64,000 bases of DNA. It comes from Clostridiales bacterium UBA4039. GTDB taxonomy: Bacteria > Bacillota > Clostridia > Lachnospirales > Vallitaleaceae. Numbering within the stretch: position 1 is the stretch's first letter; each line of letters opens with the position of its first letter. This document shows, piece after piece, positions 24,623-34,032 of the stretch. The notes beneath the pieces are model-generated. The model saw only the letters and a list, made by a program, of their open reading frames with translations. It had not been told where the DNA came from and did no database searches. A program made the position numbers and the translations under genes. Location of the stretch: assembly GCA_002382805.1 (NCBI GenBank), contig DGAD01000043.1, positions 94,778-158,777 of the forward strand, written 5' to 3'.

Positions 24623-26956
24623 TTATGCGTGAGGGTTTTGTTTAAGAAAGTTAATAAAGGCATCAACAAGTTCGGGGTCGAGTTCGGCCCCTTTTTGTTT
24701 GTGTAAAAAGGCGAGTGTAGTATCAAAATCTTCTTCGTCAGATTGAAAATCATTGACAAAGGTTACATAGTTTTCAACAATATGTAAAATGCGAGCTTCA
24801 ATTAAGATTTCTGTACCTTTTAATCCCTTAGGATAGCCTTCGCCGTTCCAATTTTCATGATGCTCTAAAACGATTTCTGCATAAGCTTGGGTCTCACTGG
24901 CAGCGTTTAAAATACGATAGCCTATTTCGGTATGACGAGCAACGACATCAAATTCCTCGGGGGTCAATGCGTACATAGGCTTTTCGACAAGTTCACGAGG
25001 AAAAGATACCTTTCCAATATCGTGCATATACGCTGCATGGTGAAGATATTCGATATTGATTGTATCAAGATTTAAGTACGTGGCAAACGCGATACTATAT
25101 TTTTGAACATCAAGTGCATGTTGATGCTCCAAAGGAAAATGTTCTTTTAGGTGGTTTAATATTTTCTCTATAGCTAACGAACGAAAAACCTGAGATTCTG
25201 TTAATTTTTTGGTGTACATGGTTTCATCAGAAGTATTCAAAATCTCTATAATGGATTCGCTAGGCATATTTTTCGTTTTGATTCCATAGGAAATGGACAG
25301 TGGGACAATACCAACATCTGGTTTTTCAATGGAGTCATATAGGCGCTTAAGGACAAGTTTAGCTTCGAGCGTATTAGTTTTTGGAAGAATAATAATGAAT
25401 TCGTCTCCGCCATAACGGGCGGCGACATCGCTTGTACGCAGATGATGGCGTATAATCTCGGCAAGCTTTTTCAGATAACTATCGCCAATAGCATGTCCAA
25501 AAGCATCGTTAATCAGTTTTAAGCCATTCATATCAATCATGACCAGACTTATAGGTAGATTATGTGAATTGTCTAAACGCTTTAGTGTTTCTTCGAAGTA
25601 ACGACGATTATAAAGTCCGGTTAATTGGTCATGATAACTTAGATAGACGATGGTATTTTGCTGGTCCAGCAAAGATTTATTTAACTTTTGTAGCGCTTGA
25701 GTACGCTTCGCTACTTTTTCTTCTAAAGTTTCCATCTGAGTGCTAATCGTATCGGCCATTTGGTTAAACCCTTTGGCAAGGCGACCAAACTCATTGTCCT
25801 GATAAGAGTGTACACGTAGATTATGATTGCCTTCAGAGTATGCTTGGGTTATATTGGTAAGCTCAATAATAGGTTGTAATACTTTTTTGTTGCGTTTGCT
25901 CCAGGCATAACTTGAAAAAACAGCCAATATCAAAATAAGAATAAGAGCAACCAAAATTGTCGTATAGTATGTCTTTATAATAGGGTGGGTAGGGATTTCG
26001 ATGACAATTAACCAGTCCAATCCATAAGAAGAATAGGGGACGATACGTAAAAAAGTCTCCTCTGGCCAAGCGTTGGCAACATAGTTGCCTTCACCGGTCT
26101 GCTTATAGTGGTTAAGAGCATCAATAGCTTCTTGGCTTCCTAGACTGGAAAAAGGAATACGTTCAAAATAATTGCTAGACATCTTATAATTGGCAAGCCC
26201 TAAAGAGTTGGCGATGACAAGTTCGGAGTCTGCTTCGATAATATAGCTGTCGCCTTTGTATATTGTTGCATAGTTATGCATTTGTTCATTGAGACGATTA
26301 AGGGTAAAGTGGGCACCAAGGACACCTAGTAAATTATGTGCATCATCAAAGACAGGCGCAGAAATAGATAGCGCCAAATCATCCATAACAAAATGTTTGT
26401 ATATAGGAGAAAAAACAAGAGGAGAATTGTTTTGATTTAAAGCCTCGGTGTACCATGGGCGTGATCTAGGGTCAAACACAGGATTGGTCAGGATTTTTTC
26501 GCCGCGATTATAAGTGGAATCAATACCATAATAGATGGAATGAAAATCTGTTGATTCATCAGCCAACATGATTTCGATAGAACCGTTTTCACCGCGCCGA
26601 ACTCCATAGTAATAACCGTCAGGCGTACCCATAGAATAACTATAGATATGGTCAGGAGCGATATCTAAAGCGCTAACAAAATAAGGATCGCGCTGTGCAC
26701 TCTCGGTAATATCAATAGCCTCAGTATTTAAAAGTGTTTGTCCAAATTTAATGATATGAACAGGACTAGTTAGGACTTCTTCGACTTCTTCTAATAGATT
26801 TGATTGTGCTTCGTGTTGAAGCGTGTCAATTAATTGATTATTAGATGTTGTCCAAGCAAAAATCAAGACGGAACTAACAATAATCAAGGTTGAAATTGAA
26901 AGAATTAAATAGGAAATATTTAATGTCTTAATAACCGATTGCGTTTTTTGCTTCAT
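24623..26956 (-). CDS. Membrane sensor with Cache, HAMP, GGDEF and HD-GYP domains
   Basis: About 777 residues combining c-di-GMP synthesis and hydrolysis modules. Order: N-terminal membrane helix (about 15-37), an extracytoplasmic dCache-like ligand domain, second membrane helix (about 330-350), HAMP linker, coiled coil, GGDEF (YGGDEFIIILPK, active motif intact) and HD-GYP (HDIGK and HHENWNGEGYPKG). ATG at 26956 is preferred because GAGGGGTGA is positioned for it; an upstream ATG at 26998 would add 14 residues. It is divergent from the response-regulator-like HD-GYP gene at 27097, suggesting a linked signalling pair. Confidence 0.92.
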   Translation of the reverse strand: MKQKTQSVIKTLNISYLILSISTLIIVSSVLIFAWTTSNNQLIDTLQHEAQSNLLEEVEEVLTSPVHIIKFGQTLLNTEAIDITESAQRDPYFVSALDIAPDHIYSYSMGTPDGYYYGVRRGENGSIEIMLADESTDFHSIYYGIDSTYNRGEKILTNPVFDPRSRPWYTEALNQNNSPLVFSPIYKHFVMDDLALSISAPVFDDAHNLLGVLGAHFTLNRLNEQMHNYATIYKGDSYIIEADSELVIANSLGLANYKMSSNYFERIPFSSLGSQEAIDALNHYKQTGEGNYVANAWPEETFLRIVPYSSYGLDWLIVIEIPTHPIIKTYYTTILVALILILILAVFSSYAWSKRNKKVLQPIIELTNITQAYSEGNHNLRVHSYQDNEFGRLAKGFNQMADTISTQMETLEEKVAKRTQALQKLNKSLLDQQNTIVYLSYHDQLTGLYNRRYFEETLKRLDNSHNLPISLVMIDMNGLKLINDAFGHAIGDSYLKKLAEIIRHHLRTSDVAARYGGDEFIIILPKTNTLEAKLVLKRLYDSIEKPDVGIVPLSISYGIKTKNMPSESIIEILNTSDETMYTKKLTESQVFRSLAIEKILNHLKEHFPLEHQHALDVQKYSIAFATYLNLDTINIEYLHHAAYMHDIGKVSFPRELVEKPMYALTPEEFDVVARHTEIGYRILNAASETQAYAEIVLEHHENWNGEGYPKGLKGTEILIEARILHIVENYVTFVNDFQSDEEDFDTTLAFLHKQKGAELDPELVDAFINFLKQNPHA

Positions 26957-27096
26957 ACATGTCACCCCTCTGTGCACAAAACTATGAACATATTTCAATT
27001 ATACGCTAATACGTTAGGAAATGCTATAAGGTATAAGAAAAATAGTGAATTCATCGATAGAAACATGTATAATAAAGAAGTGAATGGAGTGATCCT

Positions 27097-28587
27097 ATGG
27101 AAAGTAAAAATGTTATAACACATATTCAAGACAATGAAGCCAAGAAGAAAGTGCTTGACGTTTTTGATGAGCTGAATCTGCTGGATCTAAGTATTGATGA
27201 CTATGAAGAATTTTTTCATGCATTAATCCACATAAAGCCCTATTTGTTTATGGTTGAGATTAATTCACTTGAAGATCCATATATTAAAGTCATTCAAATC
27301 ATAAAAAAATCCGTGCTTACACGTTCGACACCAATTGTTGTACTTAGTAAAGCAAAAGATGAAGCGCTTTATCAAGAGCTAAGTAAGCTGGATTTGATGG
27401 GGATTATTCAAGCTCCTTTTCATAAAGGGGTTATGCATATTGAGATTCGTAATGCGCTTAATATGCTTAAAAATCAAAGATTGCTGGATAATACCCAGGA
27501 CTTACAGGCGGTTCAGTCGGTGATGATCTCTAGCTTAGCTTCCTTAACAGAATATAGAGACCCTGAAACCGGTGAACATATCAAACGTACACAAAATTAT
27601 GTCAAAGCGTTGGCGATTACCTTAAAGCGTCAAGGTTTTTTTGTCGATGAATTGACACCGGAAAATATAGAAGCCATCTATATGTCGGTTCCGCTACATG
27701 ATATTGGAAAAATTGGAATACGGGATGAGATTTTACTTAAACCCGGACGACTGACAGAAGAAGAATATGAAGAGATGAAGCGTCATACCACACTTGGATA
27801 TGAGGCAATTAATAAAGTTGGCAGTAAACTAAAAAATAATGACTTTTTAAACTATGCGGCCGAAGTTGCTTATACCCATCATGAGCGTTATGACGGAACC
27901 GGCTACCCTAGAGGGCTTAAAGGAGAAGAGATTCCTCTTGTAGGACGACTGATGGCAGTAGCAGATGTATATGATGCGCTGGTTTCAGAACGTATATATA
28001 AGGTGGCCATGACGCATGATGAAGCGATGGATATTATTATTACTGAGCGAGGAACGCACTTTGATCCATGTATTGTTGATTGCGCCGTCGGTCTTGAACG
28101 TACATTTAGAAATATAGCACAGACATATTCAGATACAGAACCTGATGATAATCGGCACCATCTATTAGAACGGATACATCGACAGGGACACTTAAATCGA
28201 ATACTGATTGTTGAAGATAGTCGGATTGTACGCCGAGTTATGGAAAACCAGTTTTTATCGTTGGGGATTAATGTTGATGTTGCCATTGATGGTCGTGAAG
28301 GACTGGATAAGATTGTTCATAATTCTTACGATTTAGTGCTTTTAGATATTGAATTACCCAAGTTAAATGGTTATGAGATGGTCGAAGCAGTTAAAAAGCG
28401 TCAAGAACTTCCTGTCATTATTGCGATGACAGCAACAGATTATAGTGTGACACTGCATGAAATCAAAGCGATGGGAATAGCTGGATTAATACTTAAACCA
28501 GTTGATTTGGAACGCTTAGGAACGAAGTACGCAGAGATTCTTCGCAAAACAAAATCAAGACAGCTGCTAAATGAGGATGGACGATAA
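27097..28587 (+). CDS. HD-GYP phosphodiesterase with receiver domains
   Basis: A 496-residue cytoplasmic protein: an N-terminal receiver-like domain lacking clear acidic residues (about 1-120), a full HD-GYP domain (GEHIKRTQNYV, LHDIGK, HHERYDGTGYPRG) and a C-terminal receiver domain whose phospho-acceptor lies in LVLLDIELPKLNG. Placing a true receiver after HD-GYP is less common than before it. It should degrade c-di-GMP under control of phosphorylation. TGGAGTGAT precedes ATG 27097. A decayed HD-domain gene follows. Confidence 0.92.
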   Translation: MESKNVITHIQDNEAKKKVLDVFDELNLLDLSIDDYEEFFHALIHIKPYLFMVEINSLEDPYIKVIQIIKKSVLTRSTPIVVLSKAKDEALYQELSKLDLMGIIQAPFHKGVMHIEIRNALNMLKNQRLLDNTQDLQAVQSVMISSLASLTEYRDPETGEHIKRTQNYVKALAITLKRQGFFVDELTPENIEAIYMSVPLHDIGKIGIRDEILLKPGRLTEEEYEEMKRHTTLGYEAINKVGSKLKNNDFLNYAAEVAYTHHERYDGTGYPRGLKGEEIPLVGRLMAVADVYDALVSERIYKVAMTHDEAMDIIITERGTHFDPCIVDCAVGLERTFRNIAQTYSDTEPDDNRHHLLERIHRQGHLNRILIVEDSRIVRRVMENQFLSLGINVDVAIDGREGLDKIVHNSYDLVLLDIELPKLNGYEMVEAVKKRQELPVIIAMTATDYSVTLHEIKAMGIAGLILKPVDLERLGTKYAEILRKTKSRQLLNEDGR

Positions 28588-28629
28588 TCGATTCAAAATA
28601 ATATTTATACACATAAAGGAGAGAGCATT

Positions 28630-28794
28630 GTGGATATAACAAGAGAAAAAGCATGGGAACTGTTAACAACATATACAAAGACACAAGCGTTGCAACAGCA
28701 TGCCTTAGCTGTTGAGCTCGATGATATTATCCAAGAAACCATTGCCGGTATGCAAAAAGAAGCTGAAGCGATTGGCTTAAAAGGAACGTTATAG
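28630..28794 (+). pseudogene. HD-domain hydrolase gene with an internal in-frame deletion
   Basis: A 54-codon frame starting at GTG 28630 after an intact AAGGAGAG (28616-28623). The first part (REKAWELL...QQHALAVE) is the N terminus of an HDIG family hydrolase, and after one junction at VE|LDDII the rest (QETIAGMQKEAEAIGL) is that family's C terminus. The middle of about 130 residues, including the HD motif, is missing, yet frame, start and stop are kept. It is either a recent deletion pseudogene or a retained micro-protein. Confidence 0.7.
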
Positions 28795-28822
28795 ACCAAT
28801 ACTTCAGCTACACATAAGATGC

Positions 28823-29449
28823 TTACCAATTATTTTTTAGTTGTTGCGCCTCTTCAGTAATTTCTTCTACAACACTTTGAACGAGTGGAGTATGATCTGG
28901 AGCAGGTGCTTTTTTTATGTTGAGATTTTTGCGCAGGCGTTTTTTCATAATCTCTGTGAGGTAACCGCCCTTAAACGTTTTGGGCTCATAAGAGATTACA
29001 AATGCCTCAGGTTCAAAGTCATAGATAATGTCCATCAACTCTTTTTCTTTTTTACGCTGGGTTAAGATGTCTAGGCGGTGTCTGGTACCAAGACGCCCTT
29101 TTCCGGAAAAAACAGTGACGCCAAAACCTTTTTCACGAAGCGTCTCAACCATAGCTTCGTTCTCATGGTTGATATTGACATGTACATCAATAAACCCAAT
29201 CGCAAGTTTTTGTTCGACATAGATGCCAACGATAAGACCCAGAGTGAAACCGACAGAGTATATAACCATTTCAAGATAGCTTTGCTCTCCAGAAAGGACA
29301 ATACTTAGACCGAAGATGTAGATTAAGGCTTCCAAAAAGCCAAAAAAAGCGGTAAAGAATTTTAGGTTCTTGACCATACTAATGGTTCGAAGGGTTAGCA
29401 TGGGGACATAAGCAAGTTGTACAAGTATGATGAGTAATAATTTTGACAT
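28823..29449 (-). CDS. UPF0316 family membrane protein (DUF5698/DUF2179)
   Basis: A 208-residue protein with three N-terminal membrane helices (about 5-25, 35-52, 60-78) and a soluble C-terminal DUF2179-type domain (FGVTVFSGKGRLGTRHRLDILT... FEPEAFVISYEPKTFKGGY). The family is widespread in Bacillota and uncharacterised; related DUF2179 domains may bind small ligands. GGAGGAACT precedes the start on the minus strand. A lysine/proline-rich tail extends past the usual end. Confidence 0.9.
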   Translation of the reverse strand: MSKLLLIILVQLAYVPMLTLRTISMVKNLKFFTAFFGFLEALIYIFGLSIVLSGEQSYLEMVIYSVGFTLGLIVGIYVEQKLAIGFIDVHVNINHENEAMVETLREKGFGVTVFSGKGRLGTRHRLDILTQRKKEKELMDIIYDFEPEAFVISYEPKTFKGGYLTEIMKKRLRKNLNIKKAPAPDHTPLVQSVVEEITEEAQQLKNNW

Positions 29450-29617
29450 AGTTCCTCCTAATCGTTGCTGATTAATCCTAAAGTCCTAGGATAACATAAA
29501 AACGTAAAGAGTAAAACCGTTATTGTAGCGAAAAATACAGAAAAATGTTGACTTAAAGCAAACACGAAGTGCTATTCTATAGATGGTTAAAAAAACAACG
29601 AATAAAGGAGAACAACG

Positions 29618-30151
29618 ATGAAAAAAAATACGATAACGAATTTGGTATTAGCAGGTCTTATGCTTGCTCTTGGAATGGTTTTACCTTTTTTAACAGCGCA
29701 GATTCCACAGATGGGTAATATGTTCTTGCCGATGCATTTTCCTGTATTGCTTTGTGGATTGATTTGCGGGTGGAAATACGGAGGAATCGTAGGTTTTATA
29801 CTTCCTATCTTTCGTTCAATGGTCTTTGGCATGCCGCCGATGTTTCCGGTGGCGATTGCTATGGCCTTTGAATTGATGACCTATGGCGTTGTCATTGGTC
29901 TTGTCTATGGGTATCTTCCAAAAAAAATCGGATGGACATACGTGGCGCTTATTGCAGCGATGATTGCAGGGCGCTTGGTGTGGGGGATCGTTCAAGTTGT
30001 TTTGTTGGGACTATCGGCAAAAGGTGCGTTTTCGCTACAGATGTTTTTAAGTGGTGCGTTGCTTAATGCGATTCCGGGGATTATATTGCAGTTGTTGTGT
30101 ATTCCTGTGATTATGACATTAGTACAAAAAAGACGACGGATTTATCCTTAA
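29618..30151 (+). CDS. ECF transporter substrate-binding (S) component
   Basis: A 177-residue membrane protein with about five to six hydrophobic helices and the early LAGLMLALGMVLPFLTAQIPQMGNMFLPMHFPVLL pattern of ECF S components, including the small-residue helix used to dock on EcfT. S components capture a vitamin or metal for a shared energising module encoded elsewhere. No riboswitch is evident upstream, so the ligand is unknown. AAAGGAGAACA precedes ATG 29618. Confidence 0.88.
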   Translation: MKKNTITNLVLAGLMLALGMVLPFLTAQIPQMGNMFLPMHFPVLLCGLICGWKYGGIVGFILPIFRSMVFGMPPMFPVAIAMAFELMTYGVVIGLVYGYLPKKIGWTYVALIAAMIAGRLVWGIVQVVLLGLSAKGAFSLQMFLSGALLNAIPGIILQLLCIPVIMTLVQKRRRIYP

Positions 30152-30166
30152 TTTTGTTAAGAGTTC

Positions 30167-30195
30167 TTGTGTATTTAAAAAAAATACAGTACAAT
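30167..30195 (+). promoter_or_regulatory. Promoter of the second CUT2 sugar-transport operon
   Basis: TTGTGT (30167-30172), a 17-base spacer and TACAAT (30190-30195), 82 bases before the substrate-binding protein gene. No clear operator palindrome was found between it and the gene. Confidence 0.6.
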
Positions 30196-30276
30196 GAAAA
30201 GGATTGAATTTTCGATTCGTATCGTTTGTGTACGGTTGCGAAAATGCAAAAGACAGAATTTTAAGGTGGTTAGACA

Positions 30277-31290
30277 ATGAAAGGCAAAAAAAGGTTAAAG
30301 TATGCAGTTATATATATTCTTTTGCTTTTGTTTGTGATTACAGGGTGTAAAGAGCGTTCCATAGATGAGCCAAGAACGTCAGATACAATCCGTATCGGTA
30401 TGATTCCCAAGGTTAGCGGCATCTCTTATTTTGATCAATGCGCCGAAGGGGCCAAAGAAGTTGCCGATCAATATGGGATGGAGCTGATTTATCGAGGGCC
30501 TTCTTCAGCAGACGCTGCGTCTCAAGTCAACATTGTTCAAGATATGATTTATGATGGAGTGGATGTCATCGCCATTGCACCGGTAGACCCGGATGCGGTA
30601 AAAGTTGTTCTAGAAGAAGCTAGGGAGCAGGGAATTATTGTTGTTACGTTTGACGCGGATTCAGTCCGTGATAGTAGGGATGTCTTTGTCAATCAGGTCT
30701 CGGCAAAAGATTTGGCAATCCATATTATCGATGAAACGGTCAAGCTTGTGGGAGAAGAAGGCAATTATGCTATATTGACAGCATCAATGACTGCAGACAA
30801 CCAAAATACATGGATTCATTGGATGCAAGAATATCAAGCGAAGCAATACCCGAAGTTAAATTTACTGACGATTATCCCAACGGATGAAGATCAGCAAAAA
30901 GCTTATGCCCACACGAGAAATCTCATTCAAGCCTATCCGGAATTAGATGGTATTATAGCGATGTCAACAGAAGCAGGACCGGGAGCGGCTCAGGCAATGA
31001 AAGTACTAGGGACAAAAGATGAAGTGAAGCTTTATGCATTAGCACTTCCAAATGATATGCGCAGCTATCTTAAGGAAGGGTCGGTACATCTAGTGACCTT
31101 GTGGAATCCATATCATTTAGGTCGTCTAACTGTCGAAGTCATTCATACATTAATAGAAGGTCAACAGATCAAAGATGGAGCATCGTATGGTGAGATTGGA
31201 CCAGTAGACTATATTGAAGCAGATAGGACGGTGATTATGGGGGAACCGTTAGACTTTAACGCAGACAATGTAGATGATTATGACTTTTAA
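30277..31290 (+). CDS. Sugar-binding lipoprotein of a CUT2 ABC importer
   Basis: A 337-residue extracytoplasmic receptor. Signal peptide with lipobox VITGC at about 24-28, then a two-lobe type I periplasmic-binding fold (IRIGMIPKVSGISYFDQCAEGAKE, VDVIAIAPVDPDAV, DGIIAMSTEAGPGAAQA) resembling LsrB/RhaS rather than ribose-binding RbsB. It should deliver a pentose, deoxyhexose or AI-2-like ligand to the permeases that follow. GGTGG is the probable ribosome site. The ligand is unknown. Confidence 0.9.
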   Translation: MKGKKRLKYAVIYILLLLFVITGCKERSIDEPRTSDTIRIGMIPKVSGISYFDQCAEGAKEVADQYGMELIYRGPSSADAASQVNIVQDMIYDGVDVIAIAPVDPDAVKVVLEEAREQGIIVVTFDADSVRDSRDVFVNQVSAKDLAIHIIDETVKLVGEEGNYAILTASMTADNQNTWIHWMQEYQAKQYPKLNLLTIIPTDEDQQKAYAHTRNLIQAYPELDGIIAMSTEAGPGAAQAMKVLGTKDEVKLYALALPNDMRSYLKEGSVHLVTLWNPYHLGRLTVEVIHTLIEGQQIKDGASYGEIGPVDYIEADRTVIMGEPLDFNADNVDDYDF

Positions 31291-31307
31291 AGAGAATGGT
31301 GGTTCAT

Positions 31308-32267
31308 ATGGACATGAAAAAACTGTTAAAAAAACGGGAAAGCTATATTTTATTTATTACAATCATATTATGGGTTGGAATATCCTCGTCAAATGTTAAC
31401 TTTGCCAATCCGACGTATTTATTGGAACTTATCGGGGTTAACAGTGTGTATTTTATCTGCGCACTTGGCGTGTTGCCGTTGATGATTAAAGGAAACTTTG
31501 ACTTGTCTATCGGTGGTATAATAGCCTTGACCAGTGTTTTTCTCTCGCTTATTAGTACAAGTGTGTTCCTTCCGATTCCTCTAGTGATAGTTTTAGGTGC
31601 ACTGATCGGAAGTGTTATAGGAATGCTTAATGGTAGCCTTATTGCAAAGTTTCAAGTTTCCTCAGTGGTTGTGACCCTTGCAACGATGCATATTTTTTAT
31701 GGCATATCCAAATTTATCCATCAAAAAGTCTTGGGACAGTTGGCTGTAGGGGAAAGCTACACGATACAAGGGTATAATGGCTTGATTGAAAGCGCAAGCG
31801 TCCTTGTTATGATACTACTCACATATTATGTGTTGAGACACACGCGCTTTGGACGTAGTCTCTATGCATTTGGTGGTGATCGTAAGTTGGCACTTCAAAA
31901 AGGTTATGTGGAAGCGGCATCTACAATTAAGGCCCATGGATTTAGTGGGTTAAGTGCAGGAATAAGTGCTGCCATTCACTTGATTACATTTAACCAAACA
32001 AGTGTCGATGCATATATGAACATCGAGTTTGAGCTGATTCTTATTGTTATCTTGGGTGGACTCAATATTCTTGGCGGCTATGGAACAGTGTTTGGAACGC
32101 TTGTGGCCAGTTTGTTTATCGTTATCCTTCGAAGTGGGCTGGTTTTTGCACGTATTCCGGTTTTTTGGCATGACATGATGATTGGTGGCATTATTATCTT
32201 GGTGATTGCATATGGCGTTCTTAAAAATCGCATCAAGAAAAGATATATTAAAGTAGGTGAATCTTAA
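31308..32267 (+). CDS. CUT2 sugar ABC permease (subunit 1)
   Basis: About 319 residues with eight to ten membrane helices; the GNFDLSIGGIIALTSV and ILGGLNILGGYGTVFGTLVASL motifs identify BPD_transp_2 permeases. ATG 31308 follows GGTGGT (31298-31303); ATG 31296 would place the ribosome site inside the coding region. The stop overlaps the next permease start by 1 base. It forms a heterodimer with that subunit. Confidence 0.9.
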   Translation: MDMKKLLKKRESYILFITIILWVGISSSNVNFANPTYLLELIGVNSVYFICALGVLPLMIKGNFDLSIGGIIALTSVFLSLISTSVFLPIPLVIVLGALIGSVIGMLNGSLIAKFQVSSVVVTLATMHIFYGISKFIHQKVLGQLAVGESYTIQGYNGLIESASVLVMILLTYYVLRHTRFGRSLYAFGGDRKLALQKGYVEAASTIKAHGFSGLSAGISAAIHLITFNQTSVDAYMNIEFELILIVILGGLNILGGYGTVFGTLVASLFIVILRSGLVFARIPVFWHDMMIGGIIILVIAYGVLKNRIKKRYIKVGES

Positions 32268-33232
32268 TGCTAAATACATACGAAAAAAAGTTGCTAGGGA
32301 TTCTTGCAGGGATTATATTGCTGGGGACGATGATATTTGGTCGAGAGTTCTTATCCGTTAAGACACTCCTTATCATGGCGAATCAATTACCGGAATATGG
32401 ACTGATCTCCATTGCGTTAATGGTTACATTAATTGTCTGTGGCATGAATTTATCGATTGTCTCCATGACAACTTTGGCAGGAATTATCGGAGCGTTATCC
32501 ATGAATTACTTTAGAGAACTTGGACTTTTTTCGGTAATGATTGGCATTTTAGTTATGGTCGTAGTCGGGGCATTGACAGGAGCGCTTAATGGTGCTATTG
32601 TGAGCTATCTGGAAGTCTCGCCCATATTAACAACGTTAGGCACGATGATGCTCTTTCGAGGAGCGGCGCTTAATATTACCAAAGGTGGTGCAATTACATC
32701 GTTTCCCTTAGCGTTTACACATATCGGCAGTGGAAAGCTCCTAGGGATACCAGCGCCGCTGATTGTGTTTATTCTTGTCGCTGGTGCAGTTAGCTGGTGG
32801 CTTAATATGAGCGCCTTTGGTAAACAACTGTATCGAATCGGAAAGAACAAGGAAGCGGCAATATACTCAGGAATTAATGTGAAAAAAATCGTTTTTGTGG
32901 CATATGTTGTGGCAGGATGTATAGCTGGGATTACAGCGATGATTATGTCGGCGCGTTACAATTCGATACGGGTTGACTATGGGGAGACTTATTTATTAAA
33001 TGGCTTGGTGATTGTAAGTTTAGGAGGCGTTGACATTAAAGGTGGCAAAGGGACGGTCAAAGGGGTTTTGATTGCCATTGTTATCATGAGTGTTGTCCTG
33101 CGTTTGATGAACTTAGCTTATGTGGATTCGAATTTGATGAATGCAATTATGGGTGTAATACTACTTGTAAATATATTTGTTCAGTATTATTCTGAACATA
33201 GGGGAAGACGTAAAATAGACAAAGAAATATAG
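32267..33232 (+). CDS. CUT2 sugar ABC permease (subunit 2)
   Basis: A 321-residue membrane protein with the GMNLSIVSMTTLAGIIGAL and SLGGVDIKGGKGTVKGVLIAI motifs. It starts at ATG 32267 within TAATG, sharing a base with the previous stop, so translation is coupled. With the preceding permease and the ATPase at 34033 it completes an importer. Confidence 0.9.
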   Translation: MLNTYEKKLLGILAGIILLGTMIFGREFLSVKTLLIMANQLPEYGLISIALMVTLIVCGMNLSIVSMTTLAGIIGALSMNYFRELGLFSVMIGILVMVVVGALTGALNGAIVSYLEVSPILTTLGTMMLFRGAALNITKGGAITSFPLAFTHIGSGKLLGIPAPLIVFILVAGAVSWWLNMSAFGKQLYRIGKNKEAAIYSGINVKKIVFVAYVVAGCIAGITAMIMSARYNSIRVDYGETYLLNGLVIVSLGGVDIKGGKGTVKGVLIAIVIMSVVLRLMNLAYVDSNLMNAIMGVILLVNIFVQYYSEHRGRRKIDKEI

Positions 33233-33240
33233 GTGATAAA

Positions 33241-34017
33241 ATGTTTGGTATCGAAAGACTGCAAGCGATAAGGGAGCTTGTTAAAGAGAAGAAATCAGTT
33301 GAAGTAGCATATTTGAGCAAAGAGCTTGATGTCTCAGAAGTAACTATTCGTAGGGATTTAGACAAATTGGAAAAAGAAGGGCTTGTTGAAAAAACTTATG
33401 GTGGCGCCATCCTCATTGAAAAGAGTGGGGCGACTTTAGATGAAAAAAAATATAAAATAGATGAAGAGAGCAATGATGAAAATCAATGCTTTCAACGTAT
33501 TACTGGAGTTGCGGCTAAGACGATAGAACCTGGAGATACGGTTTTTATTGGTGGTAGCGGGATGGGGCTTGAGTTAGTAAAATGTCTTGTGGATGCTAAG
33601 GATATGATTATTGTTACCAATAATGTTGAGATTGCAATGTTTGTATATAAGCAAACAGATCATAAGTTAGTTATGCTGGGTGGCGAGATTGATATGGTCA
33701 GCGGCAATGTTATCGAGTTTGACCAACTCGATGAACTGCTTATTGAAAAAGCTTTCATTACAGCGGATGGTGTTGACTTGCAGTATGGGTATACCGTCAA
33801 TGAAAAAAATGAAGTTCGTCTGTATAAGAAGCTTCATCAGGTTTCTAGAGATATTATATTGGTTGTCCCAAGTGACCGATATCATCGACGTGGGCTTGTC
33901 AAGATGGCGCTGCTACAGTCCATTATGACCATTGTATCGGACAAAGAGATGCCGGAAGATTTTAAAGCGTTTTATTTTGAGAACAATATTAAGGTGCACA
34001 CGTCAATGTTGAACTAA
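33241..34017 (+). CDS. DeoR family transcriptional regulator inside the transporter operon
   Basis: A 258-residue repressor with N-terminal winged helix (RELVKEKKSVEVAYLSKELDVSEVTIRRDLDKLEKEGLV) and a DeoR effector domain resembling ribose-5-phosphate isomerase (GDTVFIGGSGMGLELVK, KAFITADGVDLQYGY). DeoR proteins typically sense sugar phosphates. It starts 9 bases after a permease gene and ends 16 before the ATPase, so the regulator is embedded between two transporter subunits, unusual for CUT2 loci. Confidence 0.92.
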   Translation: MFGIERLQAIRELVKEKKSVEVAYLSKELDVSEVTIRRDLDKLEKEGLVEKTYGGAILIEKSGATLDEKKYKIDEESNDENQCFQRITGVAAKTIEPGDTVFIGGSGMGLELVKCLVDAKDMIIVTNNVEIAMFVYKQTDHKLVMLGGEIDMVSGNVIEFDQLDELLIEKAFITADGVDLQYGYTVNEKNEVRLYKKLHQVSRDIILVVPSDRYHRRGLVKMALLQSIMTIVSDKEMPEDFKAFYFENNIKVHTSMLN

Positions 34018-34032
34018 TCGCAGGAGAAGTGT

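Noticed and set aside
29460..29617. Possible riboswitch in front of the ECF S component
   Set aside because: The leader of about 40-60 bases is too short after the possible TTGACT (29548) promoter and no known riboswitch consensus is visible.
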